A stretch of 64,000 bases of DNA from Centrapalus pauciflorus (lineage: Eukaryota; Streptophyta; Magnoliopsida; Asterales; Asteraceae). Where the stretch lies: contig JAANYP010004377.1 of the NCBI GenBank assembly GCA_020465985.1, forward strand, positions 1 to 64,000, read 5' to 3'. This document shows positions 35,134-46,442 of the stretch, in pieces. The notes beneath the pieces were generated by a model. That model ran no database searches. It was not told the DNA's origin and saw only the letters and a list, made by a program, of their open reading frames with translations. The position numbers and the translations under genes were made by a program. Within the stretch, counting starts at the first letter, position 1, and each line of letters starts with the position of its first letter.

Positions 35134-37005
35134 CTAGGCTGAATTCAGGAACTGTTTGTTCAGCAGCAGCAGTCTCATTTGAACCATTTTCCTTGTTTGT
35201 ACAGGAGTGCTTGGATCACCCAGTATTTGATTGAGAGGATGATACTTGTGAACCCTTAGTGTAGGCTCTCTCTCAGTCTGAAAAGAGGATCCAAGATTTG
35301 TATCATCTCCATCAGGACCAGTAAAAGGATCAGCTTCAGGAACAGCTTGACTTGAGTCTGGGACTGTGTCTCTTTGTGTTGGAGCTGTTCTCTCAGGACT
35401 TGGGAGTGGCACTTCAGTATCTAGATTTGCATCATGTTGAGCATTCAGGACCCCTGGAGGATCACAAGACAGAAGTGGTAGAGTGGTGTAATCATCCCAA
35501 CTTGTTGAATCTGCAGCAGTCTGAAACTTTGTGCCAACAGCTTGAGAAATTGTATTGGCAGCATGAGAATTTGTGTTGGCAGCTTCAACCCTGTATGCAT
35601 CAGCTTCTGCAGTATACTCAATAAAGCTCATAGAATTTGTTAGTGAATCTAAATCAAACAACCAATCAGGACCAGTGCCTTTGATATTAGCAGTATTTTC
35701 ATTAAATTCAACATTGGCACTTTCTTCAATGGTTTTAGACACACTATTATATACTCTATAGGCTTTGCTTTGATTTGAGTATCCTACAAAGAATCCTTCT
35801 TCAGCCTTACTTTCAAACTTCCCTAAGTGAGTCTTAGTGTGAAGGATAGTACATGGGCATCCAAAAGGCTTGAAGAAAGCTATTAGGGGACTTCTGTTAT
35901 GGAATAACTCATAGGGAGTTTTCCCTTGTGATTGGACAACCTGAACCCTATTTAGAACATAACAGGCTGTATTAACAGCTTCTACCCAGAAAGTCATTGG
36001 CAGATTTGAATCAGCTAACATTGTTCTAGCAGCCTCAATTAATGTTCTGTTCTTTCTTTCAGCTACACCATTTTGCTGTGGTGTTCTTGGTGCACTATAT
36101 TGTCTAGCAATGCCTTTGGACTCACAGAAACTGTTTAGAATGTGATTTTTAAATTCAGTTCCATTGTCTGATCTTATCACCTTAACTTTGGAATTGGATT
36201 GGTTTTCTATCTTAAGGATAAAAGACTTAACTAGTTCAGCAGTTTCATCTTTGGACCTAAGAAAGTAAACCCAAGTAAATCTGGTGAAATCATCAACAAT
36301 AACTAAATAGTAAGCCCTTTTATTCAAACTCAAAACAGATGTTGGACCAAATAGATCCATATGAAGCAGTTGAAGAACAGATGAGATTGAATTTACTTCT
36401 TTGGCCTTATGAGAAGTTTTGTGTTGCTTACCTTTAAGGCATGCTACACAATGATCATCACATATGAACTCCTTTTGTGGTAAGCCTCTTACCAGATTCC
36501 TTTTAACTAAACCATTCATGGACTTGAAGTTCATGTGACACATCCTTCTATGCCAAAGAGCAGACTCATTGGATGATGCTTTGGATATCAAACAACTTAA
36601 AGTATTTGATTTAGATAAAAGATCTGTGTCCAGACAGTAGACATTGTCCTTTCTTGGTGTTCTTAGTAAAACAAGATTTTCAGGAACTTTGAAATCTTTT
36701 GAAAGAACAATGCACTCAGAATCTGTGAACAAAACAATGTTTTGTTTGTCACAGATTTGAGAGACACTTAATAAATTGTACTTAAGCTGTTCAACATACA
36801 AAACATCATGGAATGTCATGTTGCCTGCATTAACAGTACCTTTACCTGTAACCTTACCTCTTTTTGAGTTTCCTCCAAATGCAACAAAACCTCCATCAAA
36901 ACCTTTGAAATTTGACAAGCACTCAGAATTGTCTGTCATGTGCCTAGAGCATCCACTGTCTAAATGCCATCTTGTTCTATGAGGAGACCTGTGGTTGCCC
37001 TGCAC
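35134..37005 (-). pseudogene. Element B pol: protease and integrase
   Basis: The protease has the active-site segment WHLDSGCSRHMTDN. The GAG-pre-integrase zinc region H..H (HRRMCHMNF) and C..C (CVAC) follows. The integrase core has D in LLHMDLFGP, D in VIRSDNGTEF and E in QQNGVAERKNRTL, the D,D-35-E pattern of copia integrases. After the core there is a Ser/Thr/Ala-rich linker. The frame is out of step with gag upstream (stop near 37016-37018) and with RT downstream (near 35185-35200). Each change is small and could also be a sequencing error at a homopolymer. Confidence 0.93.
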
Positions 37006-37015
37006 AAATAACAGC

Positions 37016-39515
37016 TTAGTCAGTAGTGGAGTAAACCCAAACCAAATTGGTTTTGGGTTGGCCTTTTACATTGACATAACTAAATACTGTTTTTGACTTC
37101 TTATATTTAGTGAGATCTACTGATGGAGTCTTTGGAGAGTATTTGGTGATTATATGAGGTATCCAACTATTTTGATCATCTTTTCTTCTAACAGTCTCAG
37201 ATGGTTCACTAGCAGTTCCAGATTGATGCTCAGCAGCTTGATCTGTGTTTGTAGTGCTAACAGCTTCAGTTTTTGCACTAACAGCTTCAAATTTTGACTT
37301 AGTAGTCTGATCTTTTGCATTAGCAGTTTGAGCTGAAGATTTGTCCTTGACACACCATATTTGTTTAAAACTTGATTTAGGCTTTGCCAAAACTTGTTTT
37401 TGATGTGTGGACTGTTTTTTATTAACTTTTGAAACCTATGATCAACTGTTTTCTTTGGAACTGGTGTGGAAGGTTTCACCTTTGAGTGCTTTGCCTGAAT
37501 AGGATTTGATTTTGTGTGATTCACAGTCTGTTTTGCAACATCTGGTTTATAAAAACAATCCTTGGCCAAGTGATTCTTCCTTCCACAGTGAAAACACCTT
37601 TTGACAGTTTGAATTGGAGAACCAGATTTTTCTGTCAATTTCTGGTTCTTGTTTCTCTGATTTCCTCTTACCTGCTGTTGTTTGGGAAACTTTTGAACAC
37701 AATGCTTTTGGCATGTGCAGATAGGAACAGTTTTACCTCTTTTATTTCCTTTTGAGGAAAATGCAGTGTTACAGTTAGAATGGACAGAAACTTGTGGAGT
37801 AGCATTGCATACACTCATCTTCTCTTTTCCTTTCTTACTGGGAGCTTGGACCTCTATGGGTGCACTCATTGTGTCACAGTCTCTATTTTGAATCTTATCT
37901 TCCTTTGATTCAGGACTGTTATCAAGGATAGGATCTACAATAGTCATAGACTCATCTAGTGGTTCATTGACAAGTCTATCAGCAACCTCACTCATTGGAT
38001 GAATGTACTTGTTATTGTATGGAGGAGAAGTAGCTCTGTATCCTATTCCTTCTTTGTGATTAACCTGAGATTTTACTCTATCTTTAAATTGGACTTCCAT
38101 TAGGTGTTCCAGCTTTTGATTTGCTAACTTAAAGTTTCCTAGATCTATGTTAACAGATTCTAGTTTCTTATTAGCCTCTAACACCTTTTGTTCAGTCTCT
38201 TCTACCTTTTTATTCAGAGATTCTATTTTCTTATTTAGCTCCTTTTTCTCCCACTCATGATAGGTTCTGTCATATCCCATTTGAATCTCATTATCCTTAT
38301 AATCATTGATCTGTTTTTCCAGATCTTCTATGGCTTGCATGTATTCATATCTCCTTTCTTCCATCTTAGCTAGAGTTTTGCACATGCTCTCATTATGATC
38401 TCTGTATTTTTAACCATATTTTTGCATGATTGAGAGCAGAGTTTAGAATTTACCTCAGATGGTAGTTCAGTGGACGAGACATTTGATGGCTGTTGACCCT
38501 GAGATCTGCATTCTCTGGCAAAGTGACCAAGGTTATGACATTTATAGCATTCAACTTTTGATTTATCAAAAGCTGGTTTGCCTTCTGTTCTGGCTTGAAA
38601 GTTGGTCCTTCCAGTTCTTTTAAGAAATCTTTTGGCCCTCATGGTCAGCATTGCATGTTGCCATTTTAAATCCATCTCTTCAAGATCATCTGGATGAATT
38701 TGTTCCAAGTCTTCAACATTTAGAGCAAATAATCCATCATTGGCAACAAAAGCCTCATAGTGAGTTTCAGTAGAGCTGCCATCACCACCTGAAAAAGAAT
38801 CACAGTTATTAGATTTTTCAGAAGACAGAAGAGCAGTATTGTGATTATAAGAAAAAGATTTCTTTTTAGCATCAATCTCAGTCTCAAACACTCTTAGACT
38901 GTTATACAGATCATCCAGTTCTATCTCATCAAGAGTTTCTTTTGTTCTCCATTGTGCAGCATAGACTGTCCATTCTTCTCCAAGAGATCTGAGAAACTTT
39001 CTGTTGACTTCATCTTGATCCAGATTGACTTTTACACTTTCCAGTTCACTTATCAGTTTGTTGAACCTGTCAAAAATTTGAGTAAGGTTTTCATTCTTGC
39101 CACCAGAAAAGTTCTCATACTGCTGTTTCAAGAGATCCTTTTGATTTCTCTTGGTACTGGCATTACCAGCAAATCTTTTCTCTAAGGCATTCCAAAGAGA
39201 ATGAGCAGTATAAAACTTTTTGAACTGATGTTGATAAGCATTAGGAATGGCTATTTGTAAAAGTGTAAGTGCTTTCACTTCATTCATTCTAGCCTTCCTT
39301 TCAAGTTCAGTTTTTGGAGGAGTTTTGACTGGTTTTCCCTCATCATCAAGTTCTGGATCAACTACAGGAGGAAATTCAACAGCTTCCCATATGGCATAAT
39401 CAATGAATTGGATATGCTGTTGAATCCTGAGTTTCCACATCTCAAACTCAGTGGGCTTGAGCATAGGCACTTTGAGTCCTTGCCCAGATCCACTGCTGCT
39501 ATTTTCAAATTCCAT
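37016..39515 (-). pseudogene. Element B gag with two zinc knuckles (frameshifted)
   Basis: It starts at ATG 39515 (MEFENSSSGSGQGLKVPMLK), 60 bp after the primer site. The UBN2-like gag core holds NALEKRFAGNA and EEWTVYAAQW. A first CCHC zinc knuckle follows (CYKCHNLGHFAREC, near 38540). The frame changes around 38380. The second part (38385-37150) is a long Lys/Glu coiled coil and a second knuckle, CFHCGRKNHLAKDC (near 37590). A further frame change near 37440 leads to 37390-37016. Long gags with a coiled coil and a knuckle fit Sireviruses. Two knuckles in one gag is less usual. Confidence 0.88.
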
Positions 39516-39575
39516 TACAAAAAGATTAAAAATTTAAAAGAAAGTTTTCGACTTTGAAAAACAAAGAACAACCTG

Positions 39576-39587
39576 TCTCTGATACCA
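39576..39587 (-). other. Primer binding site of element B
   Basis: On minus, TGGTATCAGAGA starts two bases after the 5' LTR end. It is complementary to the 3' end of initiator tRNA-Met, the usual primer of plant copia elements. Confidence 0.92.
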
Positions 39588-39622
39588 CTTGTCAGGATCT
39601 GAAACTGAATTACCAAGACTAA

Positions 39623-40694
39623 GGTGCTGTTTGATTGCATAAGAGGTTAATTGTCTGATGTCTGATTCCACTTCTGATTGATAAGAGGTGGTCCTGATAA
39701 GATACTAAGATCTGATAAGAGAATTCAATAAGTCTGTTTGTTTTATAAATTATCTGATTCTGTTACTTTTATTAATTTTGCATATTAATTCCCAAAACCA
39801 AACAGATATCATTGATTGAAGTCAAATATCAAGTAAGAATAATATCATTGAATAAAAGTGATCTATGTAAACATTTAATTCATTCAAATAACATCAACAA
39901 GATTTAAGTAAAAAACCAATTCAAGTTTATAAGTTATAATCAAGTAACATAAATGCATTCAATAAACATATAACCAACATGCTTTCAAGAATCAAATAAC
40001 AATTAAAGTTTATAAGTTATAATCAAGTTTATAAGGTTACATTTATTAACTTCCAAATAACTTAAGTTTATAAAATATATAGATATGTTATTGAAAAATA
40101 ATAAATTTTATCAAAAAGTGTTGAATATTTCTCGTTATGGTAGGGTGGGTAGGTTGAGGGGTAAGGTGGGTGGGGATGGGTAGATTTGAGGGGTAGGGTA
40201 GGGGTGAGGTGGGTAGGTTTGAGGGTAGGGGTGGGGTGGGATAAGGAGGGGTGAGGTGGGGTGGGTAGGTTTGATGGGTTAGTGTAGGGGTGGGGTAGAG
40301 TGGGATAGGGTAAGTATGAGAGTGGGGTGGGTAGGGTTAAGGGTGGAGATGGGGATGGGTGGTATAAGTAAGTTAAGGGTAGTTAGGGTAGGGTGAGAGT
40401 AGGTGGTTGAGGGTAGGGTATGTTGAGGGTGGGGTGGGGTAGGGTAGGGGGTAGGGTGGGTGAGGTAAGGTATGGGGTAAAGGTAAGGGTGGGGTGGGAT
40501 GGGAGAGACATGTATTTTTTTTTGGTGTGATAAGTGGTGATAAGTAGCATATCAAAGTCTTATCCTAATAAGACATGATAAAAGAATTTTGACTCTTATG
40601 TCTTCTGCATATCAAACGCATTTATCAGTATTTCCTCTTACCGAATAAGAGGAAACCTCTGATAAGAGCCTGATAAGTGGTATCAAACACCCCC
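39623..40694. mobile_element. PIF/Harbinger-like non-autonomous element (1072 bp)
   Basis: The ends GGTGCTGTTTGATT and (inverse of the right end) GGGGGTGTTTGATA are inverted repeats. TAA stands on both sides (39620-39622 and 40695-40697), the PIF/Harbinger target duplication. CTGATAAG / CTTATCAG words are repeated near both ends. There is no transposase frame. A G-rich array lies inside at 40140-40505. Confidence 0.85.
40140..40505 (+). repeat. G-rich minisatellite-like array
   Basis: Degenerate units of TAGGGTGGGTAGGTTGAGGGG type, purely G-rich on + and C-rich on -, about 365 bp. Many runs of 3-4 G close together could form G-quadruplexes. The Pro-rich frame on the opposite strand is only a translation of the array. 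Confidence 0.9.
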
Positions 40695-40790
40695 TAACTG
40701 ATTTGAATTTATCAGAGTATAAATCAATAATCTTGCTTTGAATCAAAGTTTAATCAAGAAGTTTGCGGAATAACACTTAATTATTTTAAC

Positions 40791-42454
40791 ACTCAGTGGG
40801 TTCCAACCGCCAAAAGGGACTCATGGCAGAGACTTGTGACTGGGAGGAATCTGATTCATCATCTGATGAAGAAGACAATCAATGTCTGATGGCCAACACT
40901 GATGTCCCATCAACAAGCAGTTTCAAACAGGATCTGGCTGAAGCTGAAGCCTTCAGCAGCTTGGAGAACTGGAATCCTACAATGATGTATAAGGTACAAA
41001 ATTTTATGGCTTACAGTTCTGAAGAAAAAGTTAAAATGTTTGAATATATGCTAGTTGATTTGAAAGCTGCTGTTGAGAAGCATGATGCTTTATTATCTGA
41101 AATCTCTAAGCTTAAAACTGATCTTAAAACAAAATCCAGTAAACTGGACAGTTTCCATAAGTTGGAAACTGAGCTTGATGATTTAAAACACATCAACTCT
41201 ATTTTACTGGAAGAAAAGAGAGAAACAGATATAAAGCATGCTAAGCTTCAAAAGATAGTTGACTCTTGGTGCCAATCTTCACAAAAAGTCAGCCATTGTA
41301 TAAGTCAACAGATCCCTGCACAAATTCAAGCCTATCTTGGAGGGGATCTTGACACAGCAGCTTCCATTGTTGAGATTAATAATTTGAAAGAAGATTTATC
41401 CACTCTTGGTGAGCTTCCAAACACTTTTATTCAAAAAGTGAATGGTAAACTAATCTCAACAAACAGGTTTGTCAGGCCTCAAAATACTGACAGCTCGTGT
41501 GAACCTGGCTCAAAAGCTGGTGTTGGAATATGTTCTCCATCAAACCAGCCTGCTAAGTGCTCTACTGATTCACACAAGCAAAAGAAAGGAAAACATGTCC
41601 AAACTGCAGCTGTGGATACTAAACCTGTTGACAAAACAGGTTCTGGGTCCAAAGCTGATGGTAAAAGGCATGATAATCCTATTGATGCTAAACATTTTGA
41701 AAATAAGTTTTCAAAAGTTAAGCAGCCTGCTTTCAACAAGGGCAAGTCTCATGTTGAAGGCAAACCTGCTGTGGTTTCTAATAAGTTTTCTAATCATAGC
41801 AATAAACTGGTGTTAAATGAAAATAAGTCTTTCAAAGCCAGAAAAAGTGATTATGCTGATAGGCAGCATAAATCACATCTCAGTAGGGGCAAAGGCAAAG
41901 TCATTGCTCAGCCTGAGAAACTTGGGAATAAGTTTCCCAAACCTATGGAAGTTCAAAAGCCAATTAAGCTTCCTGTCTTTGACATTTGTCCTCCTAAAAA
42001 GAGGAAAGAAGAGACAGACAAAGTTGTGGCTATTGAACCCTCCACTCAAGCTGTTGATTCATCAAATAGTAATAAGTTTGCTAAACCTGCTAATAGAATC
42101 AACAAAAATAACTCAGAATGTGTTTCTGAAAGTTCTTCTTCCAAAAATCCTAAAAAGAGAAAATGTTATAAATGTGGGAAGAAGACACATCTGGCCAAGG
42201 ACTGTCCTGAATCTGAGGACATGAGGCCTGTTGACTCTGATGGTTCTCTCACAGCTGTTACAAGCAGTGTTGGAAACATCTCAGTCAATGAAAGTGGTAT
42301 CCAAGCTGATACCATTCAAATAGAAAATGTTAGTGTGGATATTATAAGTCCATCAACAAATGTTGATGAAGTAGGAGAACTCATCTCTGTGATGAGTTCC
42401 CATAAAATGACTAATATTTCTCTTATCACTCTGCAGGAAAAACAACCTTCCTAG
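40791..42454 (+). pseudogene. Element A gag, 5'-truncated
   Basis: The frame is open from the junction at 40791 with no start codon of its own (first residues GSNRQKGLMAETCDWEESDS). Then come an acidic region, a coiled coil (about 41020-41250), a Lys/Ser-rich stretch and a CCHC zinc knuckle CYKCGKKTHLAKDC (about 42166-42207). It ends at TAG 42452-42454. The main gag core domain and the N-terminus are missing because of the deletion. It shares the general plan of element B's gag second half (coiled coil, then knuckle). Confidence 0.88.
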
Positions 42455-42463
42455 GTTTGGTAC

Positions 42464-45400
42464 TTGGACAGTGGCTGCTCAGGGCACATGACAGGTTGTA
42501 AAGAATTGCTGAGTGATCTCAGGCCTGAAAAAGGGCCAAAAGTCACATTTGGTGACAATGTACAGGGATCCACTGAGGGATATGGAACTCTTAAAGCTGG
42601 TGCTGCAGTGTTCAAAAGAGTAGCCTATGTGGTTGGGCTAAAACATAACCATGTTAGCATAAGCCAACTGTGTGATGCTGGCTATAAGGTTAACTTTGAT
42701 GAGCACCTGGGTTACATATTGGATCCCCAAGGCAAAGTTGTGCTATGTGCTCAACGAAAGAAAGGTGTATATGTTGTGGACATGCAATCTGCTGATCCTA
42801 CAACTGAAACCTGCTTTCTCACAAGAACAAATGCAGACTTAAACTGGTTATGGCATAAAAGGCTGTCACATCTGAACTTCAAGAACATCAACAAACTCTG
42901 TAAGAAAGAGTTGGTGACAGGTTTGCCTTCTATGACCTTTGTTAAAGATAAACTCTACACAGCTTGTGAGAAAGGCAAGCAGAGAAAATCATCATTTAAA
43001 TCCAAACATAACTTCTCTATTGATACTCCTCTCTTCTTAATCCATATGGACTTGTTTGGACCTGTTAATGTCCCAAGTCTAGGAGGAAGAAGATACACTC
43101 TAGTAATGGTTGATGAGTTCTCCAGGTACACGTGGGTTATCTTCTTGAAGAACAAAGGAGAGGCTGCTAGAGAAATTATTGGATTTGTGAAAAAGATGGA
43201 AATGCTGAACTCTGCCCAAGTGAAGCAGCTTAGAAGTGATCATGGTACTGAATGCAAAAGCAGTACTCTTGAAGACTTCTGTGAAGAGAGAGGAATCACT
43301 CAAAACTTTTCAGCTGTAAGAACTCCACAACAAAATGGAGTTGCTGAAAGGAGAAACCGAACTCTCACTGAAGCTGCTGAAACCATGTTGTGTGCATCAG
43401 GTTTACCTTCATCATTCTAGGCTGAAGCTGTTAACACTGCCTGCTTCACCCAAAACAGATCCTTAGTGGTAAAAAGGTTCAACAAGACTCCCTATGAGCT
43501 GCTCAAAGGGAGGAAGCCAAATGTCAGTTACTTCCATGTGTTTGGGTGTCCCTGCTTCATTCTGAATCAGAGGGACCAACTGACAAAGTTTGAACCTAAA
43601 GCTGATGAAGGTGTGTTTGTTGGCTACTCTGCTATCTCTAAAGCCTACAGAGTGTACAACAACAAAAGAAAGGTGATAGATGAACCTATCAATGTCACCT
43701 TTGAAGAGTCCAAGAATGCTTCCACCAAAGCTGTTCCTGAATCAGTTTCAGAAGAACTTAACTTTGATGACCTCATGCATTCAAACAATGAAGATGACTC
43801 AAAAGCTTCCACTACACCCAATGTGGAACCTGTTAATCATGATGGGCATGATGATGATTATGTCAATACACCCTGTGTGAATAAGTGTACTGACTTAATT
43901 ACAACTGCATGTCCTGAACCTATCAATGCTGATTTTCCCAGTTCTACTGCTGATATGTTCAACAGTGGTCAGACATGCTCAACAAGTGAACAGGCTCAAG
44001 ACAACAGTGTGTCTGAAAATCTTGAGAGCTGTTCAACAGGACCTGCTGAAGATGTTAACAACACATGTGAATCATCATTGAAAAATGATCCTAAGTGGAT
44101 CAGGTGTCACCCCAATGATCAAATAATTGGTGACATCAACAAAGGGGTACAAACAAGGTGGGACAGCTTAGGGAACTTCTGTATGTTCTCTAGCTTTGTT
44201 TCACTAATGGAGCCAAAGAAAGTGGATGAAGCACTAAAAGATGCCAATTGGATCACTGCCATGCAAGAAGAACTCAATCAGTTTGAGAGAAACAAAGTAT
44301 GGAAGCTGGTCCCTGCACCTAAAGGCAAAACCATAATTGGCACAAAATGGGTTTTCAGGAATAAGATGGATGAGCAAGGTCATGTCATTAGAAATAAGGC
44401 AAGACTGGTTGCTCAGGGCTACAGACAGGAGGAAGGAATTGATTATGATGAAACATTTGCTCCTGTGGCCAGGCTAGAAGCAATTCGTTTGTATCTAGCC
44501 TACGCTGCTCATAAGAGCATTAAGGTATTTCAAATGGATGTGAAGAGTGCATTTTTGAATGGGAAGCTTCAAGAAGAAGTTTATGTCAAGCAGCCTCCAG
44601 GTTTTGAAAATGAACAACATCCAGGTTTTGTCTATAAGTTGGACAAAGCTCTCTATGGTCTCAAACAAGCACCTAGAGCCTGGTATGACACTCTTACTGA
44701 TTTCCTTATGAGCAATGGGTATTCCAGAGGTAAAGTGGATACCACAATGTTCATAAAGAAGGTGAAGTCTGATATTATGCTTGTTCAAATTTATGTGGAT
44801 GACATCATATTTGGTTCTACAAATGAGCAGTTTTGCAAGAATTTTTCATTACTCATGAAATCTAAATATGAAATGAGTATGATGGGAGAACTTACTTTCT
44901 TTTTAGGATTACAGGTTAAACAAACCTCAACTGGAATTTTCATAAATCAAAGAAAGTATACCTTAGATCTCTTGAAAAAGTTTAAATTTGATCAAAGTTC
45001 TCCTATTAAAACCCCGATGGCAACCAATGTAAAATTGGATGCTGATACCAGTGGCAAAGCTGTTTCAGTAACAGCTTACAGAGGTATGATTAGGAGCTTG
45101 CTATACTTAACTGCTAGTAGACCTGATATTATGTTTGCTACCTGTCTGTGTGCTAGGTTCCAAGCTGATCCAAAAGAATCTCATCTAGCTGCTGTTAAAA
45201 GAATCTTCAGATACCTGAAGGGTACACCAGGTTTGGGTCTTTGGTATCCCAAAGACTCCAGCCTTGAACTAACAGGTTATTCAGATTCTGATTTTGCAGG
45301 CTGCAGGCTAGATAGGAAAAGCACAACAGGTGGATGTCAACTTCTTGGTGGAAAGTTGATAAGTTGGTGCAGCAAGAAGCAGAACTCAGTGTCTACTTCT

Positions 45401-45739
45401 ACTGCTGAAGCTGAGTACATTGCTGCTGGAAGCTGCTGTGGGCAGATTCTGTGGATGCAGCATCAGCTTGAAGATTATGGGCTTGTGTATAGGAAAATTC
45501 CTATTCTGTGTGATAACACAAGTGCCATAGCCATTTCCAACAATCCAGTATTTCAATCTAGAACAAAGCATATTGAAGTCAGACATCACTTCATCAGGGA
45601 TCACATTCAGAAAGGTAATGTGGAGGTAAGTTTTATTTCCACTAATGAACAGCTTGCAGACATTTTCACCAAACCTCTTGATGAAAACAGGTTTAATTAC
45701 CTTGTCAGCAAGCTGGGCATGTTAAACAAGAGTGACTAA
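42464..45739 (+). pseudogene. Element A pol: protease, integrase, RT, RNase H
   Basis: In the same frame as gag, just after the TAG at 42452. The protease active site is YLDSGCSGHMTG. The GAG-pre-integrase H..H (HKRLSHLNF) follows. The integrase triad has D in IHMDLFGP, D in LRSDHGTEC and E in QNGVAERRNRTL. An in-frame TAG at 43418-43420 interrupts the integrase; the frame then goes on to 45739. RT has GTKWVFRNKMDEQGHV, FQMDVKSAFLNG and VQIYVDDIIFGSTN. RNase H has YSDSDFAGCRLDRKSTTGG and STAEAEYIAAGSCCGQ. Apart from the two stops it looks fresh. Confidence 0.93.
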
Positions 45740-46442
45740 GTGTTTCTCAAAGGTCTAAGAATTTGTGTGTTTCACACTGCTCAAGTTTCTCAGAACAGCT
45801 TAGACAGAACAGGTTATACATGTTCTGTACTTAGTCATTTGTCTGAAAAACTTGAACAGCTTGAGCATACAACAGGCTGAACAAAAACAGTTTACTCGTC
45901 CAGCCTGCTCTGATGGTTCAATCTTCACCCTATTCACTCCTTCACACTGTCTTACAAGCCATTGTCTTGTAACCTGTTCAACTATTGAACACAACCTGTT
46001 CTTACAAAAGAGAGCAGGCTGAAGGAACAGTTTGAAGAATGAACAGCTTGAAGATTGAACACCTTGTGATGACCCTGCTCATCACAGGTTTGACCAACAA
46101 CTTAGACTAACAATTTTAATTACCTTTCTTCACAATTAAGTTACTTAATTTATGTTTTTATTTAACTTAATTACTGCGGATAATGTGGATTACATGTGTT
46201 AGTGATTAAAAAGGTCAAGTGGTCTGACAAATGTTTCTGACATGGACAACCGTTCCGTTTTCCATTAACTACATTTCAAATCAAACCGCCCAAACCTTCT
46301 CTCTCATACACACTCACATTCAAATCCTATAAATACCCAACTACTGTTTCATCTTCGTCTTCCTCATCATTTCCAGAAATCCTCAAGAACCCTATATATC
46401 GACTAAGTGTCTTCTGCTTCTCCAAACCTCAAAACTTCCCAA
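45740..46442 (+). promoter_or_regulatory. Element A spacer: motif-rich region and TATA-containing leader before the extra ORF
   Basis: No gene. From 45780 to 46090 there are about ten GAACAG(C/G)(C/T)T words in both orientations, the same words as in this element's LTR. CTATAAATACCC at 46327-46338 is a strong TATA box, 115 bp before ATG 46443. The sequence in between is CT-rich and gene-leader-like. It may be an internal promoter for the extra ORF (inference). Confidence 0.5.

Larger units (their letters stand above)
29644..40790 (-). mobile_element. Ty1/copia element B (Sirevirus-like), inserted in element A
   Basis: On the minus strand the order is truncated 5' LTR (40790-39590), primer binding site (39587-39576), gag, protease-integrase, RT-RNase H, extra ORF, polypurine tract (30311-30325) and 3' LTR (30310-29644). 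The 126 bp present in both LTRs are identical by eye, so B is young. Even so, its frames carry several single-base breaks. The 5' LTR is split by a PIF/Tourist-like insertion, and its outer part is lost at 40790/40791. Confidence 0.9.
39590..40790 (-). repeat. 5' LTR of element B, truncated and split
   Basis: Pieces 39590-39622 and 40698-40790 together match the first 126 bp (plus-strand order) of the LTR at 29644. The other roughly 540 bp are lost at the junction with element A's gag. The gap between the two pieces is the PIF/Tourist-like insertion. Confidence 0.92.

Noticed and set aside
39576..39587. tRNA gene
   Set aside because: Only 12 bases complementary to a tRNA 3' end are present, which is a primer binding site. 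No tRNA or rRNA gene was found in the window.
40373..40555. Pro-rich 60-codon frame on the minus strand
   Set aside because: It is only the complement of the G-rich array.
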